Of a stretch of 11,543 nt of DNA, positions 1 through 8,115 are shown one piece after another. The DNA comes from Kangiellaceae bacterium (GTDB taxonomy: Bacteria; Pseudomonadota; Gammaproteobacteria; Enterobacterales; Kangiellaceae), in assembly GCA_030590405.1 (NCBI GenBank), contig JAUUYO010000101.1, positions 1 through 11,543 of the forward strand. The letters run 5' to 3'. The notes beneath the pieces are model-generated. The model was not told the origin of the DNA and ran no database searches. It saw nothing but the letters and a program-made list of their open reading frames with translations. Position 1 is the stretch's first letter. Each line of letters starts with the position of its first letter. A program made the translations under genes and the position numbers.

Positions 1-27
1 AAAACACCTTTAAAAGAGAATTTATAA

Positions 28-615
28 ATGGATTACCTGTTAGTTCTGTATTACTCCTCAGGTGGCACCACCAAACAGCTGGCAGAGCTGATTGCTCGCG
101 GAATTGAACTGCAAGGCGTTGAAGCGATAATTAGAACCGTGCCTCGAGTATCACCAAATAGTGAAGCAACTGAACAGAAAATTCCTACTGAAGGTGACTG
201 TTACGCATCTCAGCAAGAATTAGCCGGTTGTTTGGGACTTGCGGTCGGCAGCCCCACCCGCTTCGGCAATATGGCCGCACCACTCAAATATTTTATCGAT
301 CAAAGCAGTGATGTCTGGATGAACGGCCAGTTAGCAGGAAAACCGGTGACCTTTTTCAGCTCCAGTAGTAGCTTGCACGGTGGCCAGGAATCGACTTTAC
401 TCAGCATGATGATCCCATTTTTTCATCATGGCATGTTGGTTTCAGGGATCCCTTATAGCGAAACCACACTTTTACATACCCAAAGTGGCGGTACCCCTTA
501 TGGGGTGACTCATTGGGCGGGGCATGAAAATAATAACCCGATTTCTGAGGCAGAAAAAGAACTGGCGATAGCTCAGGGCAAACGTCTGGCGTCACTCGCC
601 ATAAAACTCAAATAG
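28..615 (+). CDS. wrbA: NAD(P)H:quinone oxidoreductase, WrbA/flavodoxin-like family
   Basis: This 195-residue protein is a flavodoxin-fold FMN enzyme that, by family, reduces quinones by two electrons with NAD(P)H in the cytosol and limits redox cycling. The FMN phosphate loop is visible at residues 8-15 (YYSSGGTT). The second flavin loop is at about 75-82 (SPTRFGNM), a WrbA hallmark, and a third is at 112-121 (SSSSLHGGQE). Its length matches the usual WrbA size of about 200 residues. The ATG follows a GAGAA-type ribosome site about nine bases upstream. A DUF2069 gene starts 13 bases downstream, so the two are probably co-transcribed; wrbA next to DUF2069 is a recurring gammaproteobacterial pairing, often with arsC upstream, which would lie outside this window. 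The C-terminal part is slightly divergent (THWAGHENNN where WrbA usually has a STLAG-like stretch). I am confident of the family and less so of the exact acceptor. Confidence 0.93.
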   Translation: MDYLLVLYYSSGGTTKQLAELIARGIELQGVEAIIRTVPRVSPNSEATEQKIPTEGDCYASQQELAGCLGLAVGSPTRFGNMAAPLKYFIDQSSDVWMNGQLAGKPVTFFSSSSSLHGGQESTLLSMMIPFFHHGMLVSGIPYSETTLLHTQSGGTPYGVTHWAGHENNNPISEAEKELAIAQGKRLASLAIKLK

Positions 616-628
616 GTTTAACCGAAAA

Positions 629-1039
629 ATGTCCCTTGATAACTCAAAAAAAATTGAAGCGCCGTCTGAACAAATGTTAAAAGCCCATCGCATCACCCTG
701 ATGGGTTATTGGGGGTTGATTTTACTTATTCCCATTTGGAATTTATGGTGGTATCCCTCCGAGCTGTACTCCAATAAATCGATCACCATTTTCTGGTTGA
801 TCCCTTTAATATTCCCCATGTCTGGTCTATTAAAAGGCAAAGCTTATACCCATGCATGGTCCGGTTTTATTGCCGTAATGTATATTTGTCATGGATTAGC
901 CGCCTTGATTACTTCATTCAATGAAATCATTCCGATCATTTTAGAAATCATTTTTGCTACCATGTTTTTACTGGGTAGCATGTATTTTGCTCGTTGGCGA
1001 GGAGTACAACTCGGCCTGCAATTACCTAAGAAACAATAA
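629..1039 (+). CDS. DUF2069 small inner-membrane protein
   Basis: This 136-residue protein has four predicted hydrophobic membrane segments at roughly residues 22-42, 53-71, 76-96 and 100-121. Short charged ends lie outside them. Family hallmarks are the KGKAYTHAW stretch between segments 2 and 3 and the MYFARWRG stretch after segment 4, both typical of DUF2069 proteins. The function of the family is unknown; it is usually found beside wrbA in gammaproteobacteria, as here. The start codon lies 13 bases after the wrbA stop with only a weak ribosome site, which suggests translational coupling to wrbA. No terminator with a clear plus-strand U-tract follows; the hairpin at 1142-1160 has its T-run on the opposite strand. 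Confidence 0.88.
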   Translation: MSLDNSKKIEAPSEQMLKAHRITLMGYWGLILLIPIWNLWWYPSELYSNKSITIFWLIPLIFPMSGLLKGKAYTHAWSGFIAVMYICHGLAALITSFNEIIPIILEIIFATMFLLGSMYFARWRGVQLGLQLPKKQ

Positions 1040-1451
1040 AACATAAGGTCAGGAATCAAACAGGCAACGCTACCGTACCCTTGCTACCGCTAATTGCCTT
1101 AAGCACCTACTCTTGGTACATACATCCTGTAGGCAAAAAAAAGCCACCAAAATGGTGGCTCAACTTTATCGGAACAACGTCGCAAAGAGCCAATAAAGGG
1201 GAAACTCTACACGACATCCGACTGCCTAACTAACAACCGAAAGAAAAATCTGTATTCTAATAACTCAGACACAGTCATAACCGTTAAGTTCAAAATTATT
1301 GCTTTTTTCTGCTATTTTTTTATTTCAAGCTGTTATTAGTGTTTTTTGCGCTATTTTCAGTCGAAATATCGACCAGGAGCCTATCCGAATATAGACTCTC
1401 GGCCCTGATTTTTTTGCAATTAGTAACTTTTTAACATCGCTACAATCATTG
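1040..1451. other. Intergenic region between convergent units, with a possible small RNA
   Basis: This 412-base gap separates the plus-strand wrbA unit from the end of nagA on the minus strand. It holds one strong hairpin (1142-1160) followed by a T-run on the minus strand, listed separately. A TAGAAT hexamer on the minus strand (1254-1259) could be a -10 box, but I find no convincing -35 at the right distance. If used, it would give an RNA of about 110-120 nt ending at that terminator. A short hairpin (GTCGA-TATT-TCGAC, about 1358-1372) is also visible. I see no credible protein gene; the 60-residue open frame near 1325-1507 overlaps the nagA end and resembles no protein. Confidence 0.5.
1135..1160 (-). 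terminator. Rho-independent terminator, minus strand
   Basis: An 8-bp perfect stem (AGCCACCA with TGGTGGCT, loop of three bases) is followed on the minus strand by a run of eight T residues. On the plus strand the stem is followed by CAACTTTATC, a poor U-tract, so the main direction is minus. It lies almost 300 bases beyond the nagA stop, so it ends either a long nag 3'UTR or a separate small transcript. Confidence 0.75.
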
Positions 1452-2570
1452 CTAAAATATTTTATGTCCATCAATCCAGTTCGACTGAATAACACCTTTA
1501 TCATCAAGCAATAGCATGCAAGCGTTGGCTTGTTCTTTTAGCTCGCCGTAGCGATTCTCTAAACCAAGAAATCTTGCAGGATTTTTTGAGGCTAAATTAA
1601 TCGCACCTGTAAGCTCAACACCTAACATATCAACCGCATTATTCACCGCTGAAATCATATCCAGAACTGACCCTGCCAGACGCCCGTTGCGATCAGTCAG
1701 CTTATTACCTTCTCTCACTACCTTGTGTCCAAAAAATTCAAAACTGGTTTGTGTACAACCAACTGGTGGCATCGCATCGGTTATTAGCATAATCTTTTGT
1801 TTTTGCGCCAGCGCTAATTTTGCGCTCATGGGATGAACGTGAATGCCATCCAAGATCAAACCAGCGTAGCTATTTTTATCCAGCAAAGCGGCGCCAACCA
1901 TGCCAGGCTCTCTTGAGCCAAACGGTGACATCGCATTGAACAAATGCGTAAAACCTGTTGCTCCGGCATCCAGGGCTTTTTGGGTCGTTTCAAAATCGGC
2001 ATTACTATGCCCTAAACAAACAATTACGTCAGCGCCCACTAATTCGCTAATTAGTTTTGGAGCAACATTTTCTGGTGCTAGAGTAACCACGACTTGCCCC
2101 AGATCTTTGCGCGTATAAATTTTCATTTCAGCCGGGCTTAACTCACGAATTAACTCCGCACTGTGAACGCCTTTTTTTTCTACCGATAAATGGGGACCCT
2201 CAAAATGAACCCCTAATATTCCGGTAGTTTTTATCGAGCGTGCCTGACTAACGGCATCGGCGGCCTGTTGCATTTTTTCTAAACAATCGGTGACTAAGGT
2301 TGGTAACCAACCGGTGGTTCCATAAGCTTGATGAGCGTCAGCAATTTTTATTAAAGTTTTAACATTCGGGTTTTGGTTAAAAAGACAACCGCCGCCGCCG
2401 TTGACCTGAATATCGATAAAGCCAGGAACTAACATGCCAGGCAAGGATTTGATGTTTGATTTAGAATTTTGAATGCTTTTGATCAAACCAGCTTCGACTA
2501 AAACCGTTTGATTATGGAGAACCTTTTCTCCATCAAATAATTTTTCAACACTTAGACTAAAAGAAGTCAT
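1452..2570 (-). CDS. nagA: N-acetylglucosamine-6-phosphate deacetylase
   Basis: This 372-residue cytosolic amidohydrolase-superfamily enzyme should convert N-acetylglucosamine-6-phosphate to glucosamine-6-phosphate and acetate in amino-sugar use and cell-wall recycling. The NagA signature PGFIDIQVNGGGG is at residues 49-61. The HFEGPHL motif carries the metal-binding Glu at 124. LGHSNAD gives His188 and FTHLFNAM gives His209, the two metal-ligand histidines. ITDAMPP at 263-269 holds the catalytic Asp265. SKNPARFLGL near 328-337 is the usual C-terminal motif. Length is close to the usual 370-390 residues. The ATG is preceded by a weak GTGAG ribosome site. The gene is last in the minus-strand block, 94 bases after the MBL hydrolase, so it may be in the same operon or have its own promoter. 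No nagB, nagE, chitinase or nag regulator is in the window, so the usual nag cluster is not seen here. Confidence 0.93.
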   Translation of the reverse strand: MTSFSLSVEKLFDGEKVLHNQTVLVEAGLIKSIQNSKSNIKSLPGMLVPGFIDIQVNGGGGCLFNQNPNVKTLIKIADAHQAYGTTGWLPTLVTDCLEKMQQAADAVSQARSIKTTGILGVHFEGPHLSVEKKGVHSAELIRELSPAEMKIYTRKDLGQVVVTLAPENVAPKLISELVGADVIVCLGHSNADFETTQKALDAGATGFTHLFNAMSPFGSREPGMVGAALLDKNSYAGLILDGIHVHPMSAKLALAQKQKIMLITDAMPPVGCTQTSFEFFGHKVVREGNKLTDRNGRLAGSVLDMISAVNNAVDMLGVELTGAINLASKNPARFLGLENRYGELKEQANACMLLLDDKGVIQSNWIDGHKIF

Positions 2571-2638
2571 CGATAGCTCACTTTCATTTCGTTCTTAATG
2601 CTCGTCACTTTTTATTTTCAACAAGCCCCAGAAGTGCG

Positions 2639-2667
2639 TAAAAACCAAGCTAATATTGTGGTTTTTA
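2639..2667 (-). terminator. Weak AU-rich hairpin at the end of the MBL gene
   Basis: A 9-bp stem (TAAAAACCA with TGGTTTTTA, 11-base loop) overlaps the MBL stop codon. Only two pairs are G-C, and the T-run is inside the stem, so termination would be inefficient at best. It may partly separate the MBL gene from nagA or only protect the RNA end. Confidence 0.25.
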
Positions 2668-3543
2668 ATTGGTCAGTCCTGATAGTTCAACCAGTGAATT
2701 ACTTAAACAATACTTGCCTTTGTCGTTCATTGCGAGTTTTCCACAGGCAATCTTAGCATCATGGGTGAAGAATAAACGCCCGTTTCTAGCCAGTAAATCA
2801 GCTAAAAGACTTTGTTTTTCATCGATCAATTTTTCAGCAAAACGATCATACCCCATGGTAATGGGCAGATGCACCCAGGGCACTCCGGGGATTAAATCAG
2901 CGCAAAAAACGATTGGACCGTCAGGCATGCTGATTTCGGCAAGCATCATTCCGGGAGTATGCCCGTCACTGATATGAAAGCGGTAATCATCTCCCAGAAT
3001 CTGATGTATCTCGCTATCAACTATATGCAAGTTTCCACGATTTTTAAGTAGTTCCATCAGCGCAGGAATAAACGACGCCCTGTCTCTAAAATGAGGGTTC
3101 AATGCCCTTTCCCAAGCTTTTTTACCTACCAGAATTGAAGCATTAGGAAACAATAATTCTGACTCCTTACCCTCTTGCCACTGACTTAATAAACCGCCGA
3201 TGTGGTCAAAATGAAGGTGAGATAAAACCAAAACATCAATATCGGTATGCTTAAGGCCGATGGCATCGAGTGAGTTTAAAAGTACATGCTCGGTTTCAAC
3301 TACGCCAAATCGATGTTTCATTTTTGGTTCAAAAAAAGCGCCAATGCCCACTTCAAATAAAATATTTCTTTGCTCGCCATTTTCTAAGGTTTCTTTCACC
3401 AACAAACATCGACAAGCCAAATCGATCCGATTATGCTCGTCCACTTCAATCCATTTTTGCCACATGCCTTTAGGCGCATTGCCAAACATCGCGCCGCCAT
3501 CTAGCTTTTGAGAATTACCCGTTAGAGAGTATAGCGTTTTCAT
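2665..3543 (-). CDS. Metallo-beta-lactamase-fold hydrolase, YtnP/AHL-lactonase-like
   Basis: From the start I prefer this is a 292-residue protein. The dinuclear zinc motif HxHxDH is complete (SHLHFDHIGG, His109, His111, Asp113, His114), followed by His195 in SDGHTPG, Asp216 in CADLIPG and His261 in FTHDAK, so all ligands for a two-metal site are present. The N-terminal LDGGAMFGNAPK stretch resembles the YtnP-type subgroup, in which some members open acyl-homoserine lactones; that activity is not proven here. No signal peptide is visible, so it should be cytosolic. An ATG at 3567 gives eight more residues, but the ATG at 3543 has an excellent AAGGA ribosome site (3551-3555) seven bases upstream and begins with the conserved MKTLYSLTGN. 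The gene overlaps the nhaC end by 29 bases, which implies co-transcription. The substrate is unknown. Confidence 0.87.
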   Translation of the reverse strand: MKTLYSLTGNSQKLDGGAMFGNAPKGMWQKWIEVDEHNRIDLACRCLLVKETLENGEQRNILFEVGIGAFFEPKMKHRFGVVETEHVLLNSLDAIGLKHTDIDVLVLSHLHFDHIGGLLSQWQEGKESELLFPNASILVGKKAWERALNPHFRDRASFIPALMELLKNRGNLHIVDSEIHQILGDDYRFHISDGHTPGMMLAEISMPDGPIVFCADLIPGVPWVHLPITMGYDRFAEKLIDEKQSLLADLLARNGRLFFTHDAKIACGKLAMNDKGKYCLSNSLVELSGLTN

Positions 3544-5215
3544 CGTTTTTTCCTTCATCTGATTCATCTAGTCGGGTTATTTTGAAATGGGTAATGCCAT
3601 AAATTATGGAGACAAACGGACTGGCTATATTAAAAAAGCAAAATGGTAAATATACCAATGTTGGTACACCGAGTACCCCTGCCATATAAACGCCACAAGT
3701 ATTCCATGGAATTAACGGCGAAGTCATAGTAGCACTATCTTCAAGGGTTCTGGACAAATTTCTGGGGTCGAGTCCACGCCTTTTAAATTCAGCCCTAAAC
3801 ATTCTACCTGGAAGAACAATCGCGATATATTGATCGGCTGCAATAATATTGGTTGTGATACAAGTCCCAATGACCGCAGAAACCAGCGAACCGGTTCCTC
3901 TCACTAAACCTAAAATAGATTGGACAATGCGCTGTAATAAACCAACGGTTTCAAGCACCGCGCCGAATGTTAATGCGGTTAAGATTAACCAGATAGTATT
4001 CATCATGCTCCACATGCCACCGCGAGACAATAGATTATCCACCCCTACATCGCCGGAGTTCGATTTATATCCTTCAAACATCGCGCGCCAAATAGCATCA
4101 GTGGTATTACTAAATTTCGAACGAGGTTCAAATGCTAATGGATAGTTTTGACCATCAAATTCAACAATCAGATTTTCTTGTTTGGTCTTATCTATTAATT
4201 TTATTGATACACTTTTTGTTTGCTCGTTTGCAAGGATTAAATTTGCAAAAAGAGTTGCTTGATTATCAATGATTTCAACTTTTTCCACATCACATTGACT
4301 AAACACTTGTGAGGTTTTAATGGGCACACATTGATACATCGAAGAAGCCACACTTCTTTCTAATGTTTGTGGCTGCAAAATAATTGCAAAGATACAACCA
4401 GCTAAAGAACCAATTAATAAAGTTAAAAATGCAGGCACTTTTTTAAAAGCTAAAACTAATACTAATATTAACGGGATCAATGCCCATGGCGTAATATTAA
4501 ATTGCTGTTGAAGTACATCGATGGTGGTGCCGAGATTAGCCGGTTCATTTTTATAATCCTGGGTAAATCCGATAGTGGTAAACAAAACCAGAGCGAGCAA
4601 AATACTCGGCCCAGTGGTCCATATCATATGCTTGATATGGGTAAATAGATCAGTCCCGGCAACAGCCGGTGCTAAATTGGTGGTATCTGACAAAGGCGAC
4701 ATCTTATCGCCAAAATAGGCACCGGAAATGATCGCACCGGCAGTTATACCCATTGACATATCTAACGCCGCAGCAATACCAATTAATGCTACGCCCACCG
4801 TTCCCGCTGTAGTCCAAGAGCTGCCAATGCTGATTGAAACCATGGCACAAATAAGACAGGCGGCAACGTAAAAAATACTGGGTTCCAAGATTTGTAAACC
4901 ATAATAAATCATGGTGGGCACGGTACCGGAAATAATCCAACTACCGATCAATGATCCAACCATCATTAAAATAAGGATCGCACCATAAGCGGTCGATATT
5001 CCTTTTGAAATACCTTTTTCGATTTCATCCCAACTGTAACCATTCTTAAAGCCGATCATACTGGCGATCGCAGCGCCTAATATTAGCGCGATTTGATTGG
5101 CGCCATAGGAGGAATCGGAACCATAAAAACTAACCGAGGTGAATAGCATTATCATCAATAATACGATGGGAATTAACGCATCGATTAATGTCGCTGCTTT
5201 TTTTTCTGAACTCAT
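3515..5215 (-). CDS. nhaC: Na+/H+ antiporter, NhaC family, with an extra soluble segment
   Basis: This 566-residue inner-membrane protein should exchange Na+ (or Li+) for H+. The NhaC signature GAYFGDKMSPLSDTTNLAP is at residues 165-183, and about a dozen hydrophobic segments surround it. LLSRGGMWSMM at 395-405 is the other typical region. The ATG has a good AAGGG ribosome site about six bases upstream. NhaC proteins are generally under 500 residues; here a hydrophilic stretch at about residues 291-367 (4115-4345) lies between a transmembrane helix and the conserved loop, and accounts for the excess. It contains Cys296 and Cys308 and beta-like alternating sequence, and I do not recognise it. 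The gene starts 82 bases after the second amidohydrolase and overlaps the next gene by 29 bases, so it is probably within the operon. Pairing with a Na+-dependent transporter upstream suggests removal of Na+ brought in during uptake (inference). Confidence 0.9.
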   Translation of the reverse strand: MSSEKKAATLIDALIPIVLLMIMLFTSVSFYGSDSSYGANQIALILGAAIASMIGFKNGYSWDEIEKGISKGISTAYGAILILMMVGSLIGSWIISGTVPTMIYYGLQILEPSIFYVAACLICAMVSISIGSSWTTAGTVGVALIGIAAALDMSMGITAGAIISGAYFGDKMSPLSDTTNLAPAVAGTDLFTHIKHMIWTTGPSILLALVLFTTIGFTQDYKNEPANLGTTIDVLQQQFNITPWALIPLILVLVLAFKKVPAFLTLLIGSLAGCIFAIILQPQTLERSVASSMYQCVPIKTSQVFSQCDVEKVEIIDNQATLFANLILANEQTKSVSIKLIDKTKQENLIVEFDGQNYPLAFEPRSKFSNTTDAIWRAMFEGYKSNSGDVGVDNLLSRGGMWSMMNTIWLILTALTFGAVLETVGLLQRIVQSILGLVRGTGSLVSAVIGTCITTNIIAADQYIAIVLPGRMFRAEFKRRGLDPRNLSRTLEDSATMTSPLIPWNTCGVYMAGVLGVPTLVYLPFCFFNIASPFVSIIYGITHFKITRLDESDEGKNDENAILSNG

Positions 5216-5297
5216 TATTACCCTTCTTTGTCGTTATATTTATAGTTGTAGTTATTTTTATTGACCGACGATTAGTCCACTCTACTTTTCTAGAAAG

Positions 5298-6581
5298 TTA
5301 CCGTATGAAAGCCTTGTTGGGAATATCTTTTAAATCCCAATAACGATCTCTTAACCGAGTCGCGCGAGACACCATCGGCTGATTAATGCCTTTAATTAAA
5401 ACAGTATCCGCATTAGTCGTTAGTTCTAATGGGTCGCCATCCCAAACCACAATATCGGCTTCCATTCCGACTGCTATTTGACCATAATTTTTGATCCCAA
5501 AAACTTCCGCTGTATTGGTTGTCATGGCTTTGATTGCATCTTCCACTGGCATACCGTAAGCCACCGCATTACCCGCAGACTGTCTGACCAAATAGCCATT
5601 ATGAGTAGATTGCCAATCAATTCCGGTAAACACCAGTTTCACTCCGGCCTCATTTAAAATTGTCGCCGCATCCAACCGATTGGCTAAAGATTCAAAAGAA
5701 TCCGGTAAATTTAAAATAGGGTCCATGATCACCGGAATTTTTGCTCTGGCAATTTCATTTGCCACTAGCCAAGCTTCAGAAGCTCCGGCAAGAATTAATC
5801 GCACGCTATGTTTTTTGGCCAGTTTAATCATCTGCAAAATATCATCGCTTCGGTGGACTGAAATAACCAAAGGTATTTTCTTTTCCAATACCGCTTTGAG
5901 CGCATCCAGGTCTTGCAGCGATTGCGAAAAATGCCAATCGAATCCAGGTTTATATTGGCTTCGGTTGTGGCGTAAATAGTTTGCTTCTTCGAGCGCTTTA
6001 TCTAATATAAAATAAGCAGAAGCTCTGGAGCCACCAGAAATATTCGCCCCCGCAATCCCATAACTGGCATATTGAGCGAGTTGCTCACGGATCAACCCTT
6101 GCTCGTTAGAAAGCAAAGCAATCGCGGCACCTTGACCATGAAAAATTGAAGTGCCACCAGCGGGCCGAACAATAGCACGAGTCAATCCATTGATACGATT
6201 TTGTGGCATCAAGGTCGAACGAAAATTGATCGCTGGTGCAATATTAAAAGAGGCACCTTGTTGTTCATTTTTGGTCGAATAATCGACGGTACTGGAAGCC
6301 GCGCCAATTTCAACTAAACCTAACTGAGTGGATGCATTAATTAATCCTGGCGTGACGTGTTTTCCGTTTGCATCAATCACTGTATGCTTAGATTTTAGTT
6401 TGATATTTTTCGCCACCTGCATGATAAAACCGTCACTCACGTAAATATCGGTATTAGATAATACCCCCCGTGAGGATGCTGTATGAACCGTGGCATTTTT
6501 AATCAAAAAATCTTCAGCATGTATGGTTGCACTCGCGAACAGGAGCAACGTTGTGATTGCTTTTTTTATTATTGATTTCAT
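5298..6581 (-). CDS. Exported amidohydrolase-family protein lacking the HxH metal site
   Basis: This 427-residue protein has a signal peptide (Lys-rich start, hydrophobic 10-19, cleavage likely after Ala22 in TIHA-ED), so it is periplasmic. The amidohydrolase frame is clear: a beta-sandwich strand pattern (FLIKNATVHT), then TPGLINASTQLGLVEI where an active enzyme has PGxIDxHxHLG, and the C-terminal MTTNTAEVFGI and GMEADIVVWDGDPL motifs. The metal-binding HxH is replaced by Ser84 and Gln86, and the usual Asp by Asn82. His243 remains, but the later histidine position reads LILAGASEAW. Catalysis by the normal mechanism is therefore unlikely. It starts inside the stop of the preceding amidohydrolase gene (ATGA overlap) with a GGGAG ribosome site, which points to translational coupling and perhaps a heteromeric complex. 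As I recall, similar degenerate partners occur in Shewanella-like genomes, so this looks like a maintained subfamily rather than recent decay. Confidence 0.85.
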   Translation of the reverse strand: MKSIIKKAITTLLLFASATIHAEDFLIKNATVHTASSRGVLSNTDIYVSDGFIMQVAKNIKLKSKHTVIDANGKHVTPGLINASTQLGLVEIGAASSTVDYSTKNEQQGASFNIAPAINFRSTLMPQNRINGLTRAIVRPAGGTSIFHGQGAAIALLSNEQGLIREQLAQYASYGIAGANISGGSRASAYFILDKALEEANYLRHNRSQYKPGFDWHFSQSLQDLDALKAVLEKKIPLVISVHRSDDILQMIKLAKKHSVRLILAGASEAWLVANEIARAKIPVIMDPILNLPDSFESLANRLDAATILNEAGVKLVFTGIDWQSTHNGYLVRQSAGNAVAYGMPVEDAIKAMTTNTAEVFGIKNYGQIAVGMEADIVVWDGDPLELTTNADTVLIKGINQPMVSRATRLRDRYWDLKDIPNKAFIR

Positions 6582-7993
6582 AATCTTTCTCCCTGAGGAT
6601 CGATAATACCTAAATCAAAATCACTCACTGGCTGTTTGTTTTGATCATCTCGGTCATACATTAGTGCCCCATCAATAAAAACTTTTTCTGCTTTGGCATA
6701 AATACTAAATGGATTGTGCGACCAGATAACCATATCGGCCATTTTATTTTCTTCTAAACTACCGGTTTTATCGCTAACGCCGATGGCTTTTGCAGCATTG
6801 GAGGTAATCCAGGCAATCGCCGTTTTAGGCTCTAACGATAGACCATTTTTATTACCCGCCGCCATCGCTTTGGCCGCTTCCTGATTTAAGTGCTGGATAC
6901 CAATGGCAGAATCAGAATGAATAATCGCGCAAGCTTTGGCGTTTTCAATCATTGCAGCATTTTCCCTGACATGATCAAAAGCTTCATGTTTAAATCCCCA
7001 CCAATCCGCCCACACCGCCGCGCAGATATTTTCTTTGGCCAAAACATCGGCAACTTTATAAGCTTCTATCGCATGATGAAATGCCGATATTTTATAATCA
7101 AATTCTTTTGCGATATCAATCATTATCAACATTTCTTCCGCTCGGTAACAATGATTGTGTACTAAAATATTGCCTCGAAGTACTTCAGCCAAAGTGTCTA
7201 ACTGTAGATTTCTTTTAGGTTTATCTTTTTCCTTTTTACTACCAACAGATTCATAATATTCATCCCACTCTTTTCGATAAGCTTTCGCTTTTATCCATGC
7301 GGAACGATATCCAGCCACATTGCCCATCCGAGTAGATGGCGCTCGCCCTTTAGAGCCATAAAACCGCTTTGGATTTTCGCCGCAGGCCATTTTAAGTGAA
7401 TGAGGTGCATCTGGAAATTTCATCGCCTGCACAGAGCGAGCATACACATTCTTTAAGGTGACCCCTCGGCCGCCTATTAAATTACCCGATCCGGGAAGCA
7501 CCTGAAAAGTGGTTACCCCGCCAGCTAATGCCAATTGCATACCAGGATCCTGAGTCCACACAGAATGCTCGGCCCATACCTCCGCTGTCACTGGTGCAGT
7601 CATTTCATTGCCATCTTGAGTACTTTCAATTCCCGGAGAAGGATAAACACCTAAATGTGTATGAACGTCAATAATACCTGGAGTGACCCATTTGCCGTTA
7701 CCATCGTATCGTTTGGTATTGGCCGGGACATAAATATTGTTACCAACCACTTTAATTTTGCCATTTTCAACAAAAACTGAAGCGTCTTCTAATTGCCGTC
7801 CGGTTCCGGTTAGAACGGTAGCATGTTCGATAACAAAAGACTCTGAGGCAATCGGTTTATAAGTGGAAGGGAAGGGTCTAACTTTTGTTTCAGTCTCTTT
7901 TTTGTCTTCAGTTTCTGGCGTACATGCGGTCAGTCCACAAATGACAACCAGAACTGAAAGAGACCGACCATAAAATGATTTGGTTATAGCCAC
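6578..7993 (-). CDS. Lipoprotein amidohydrolase, imidazolonepropionase-like
   Basis: This 471-residue protein begins with a lipoprotein signal: a basic start, hydrophobic residues 12-20 and the lipobox LTAC with Cys24, so it should be lipid-anchored facing the periplasm. Metal ligands look intact: DVHTHLG gives His111 and His113, LVHNHC gives His279/His281, KISAFHH gives His306/His307, and IIHSDS gives Asp361. The C-terminal ITSNAAKAIGV and NKMADMVIWSHNPF stretches are typical of imidazolonepropionase-like enzymes, some of which are dipeptidases; the substrate here is unknown. The start codon is GTG (7991-7993), supported by a GAGG ribosome site seven bases upstream and by the signal peptide beginning there. 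The frame overlaps the next amidohydrolase by 4 nt. A terminator hairpin sits only about 37 bases upstream of the start, so expression needs read-through or a promoter close by. Confidence 0.88.
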   Translation of the reverse strand: MAITKSFYGRSLSVLVVICGLTACTPETEDKKETETKVRPFPSTYKPIASESFVIEHATVLTGTGRQLEDASVFVENGKIKVVGNNIYVPANTKRYDGNGKWVTPGIIDVHTHLGVYPSPGIESTQDGNEMTAPVTAEVWAEHSVWTQDPGMQLALAGGVTTFQVLPGSGNLIGGRGVTLKNVYARSVQAMKFPDAPHSLKMACGENPKRFYGSKGRAPSTRMGNVAGYRSAWIKAKAYRKEWDEYYESVGSKKEKDKPKRNLQLDTLAEVLRGNILVHNHCYRAEEMLIMIDIAKEFDYKISAFHHAIEAYKVADVLAKENICAAVWADWWGFKHEAFDHVRENAAMIENAKACAIIHSDSAIGIQHLNQEAAKAMAAGNKNGLSLEPKTAIAWITSNAAKAIGVSDKTGSLEENKMADMVIWSHNPFSIYAKAEKVFIDGALMYDRDDQNKQPVSDFDLGIIDPQGERL

Positions 7994-8029
7994 TGGATTA
8001 CCTCAAAAAAATTGGAAAAAAACTAAAGC

Positions 8030-8067
8030 AAAAACCTCAACAACTATCACCAGGTATTTGTTGAGGT
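8030..8067 (-). terminator. Rho-independent terminator after the NSS transporter gene
   Basis: A 10-bp perfect stem (ACCTCAACAA at 8034-8043 with TTGTTGAGGT at 8058-8067, 14-base loop) is followed on the minus strand by TTTT, then GC and further T-rich sequence. It lies 49 bases beyond the transporter stop and just before the lipoprotein amidohydrolase start, so it probably reduces transcription into the downstream genes or acts as an attenuator. Confidence 0.75.
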
Positions 8068-8115
8068 CTTGTTCTTCTACATGAAATAATGGAGTATTAA
8101 TAACTCAACCAGTTA

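Noticed and set aside
2571..2664. A promoter for nagA between the MBL gene and nagA
   Set aside because: TTGTTG and TTGAAA hexamers are present, but no acceptable -10 box lies at 16-18 bases.
3544..3567. Upstream ATG of the MBL hydrolase (eight extra residues)
   Set aside because: The extra residues would encode the ribosome site of the better-supported start at 3543.
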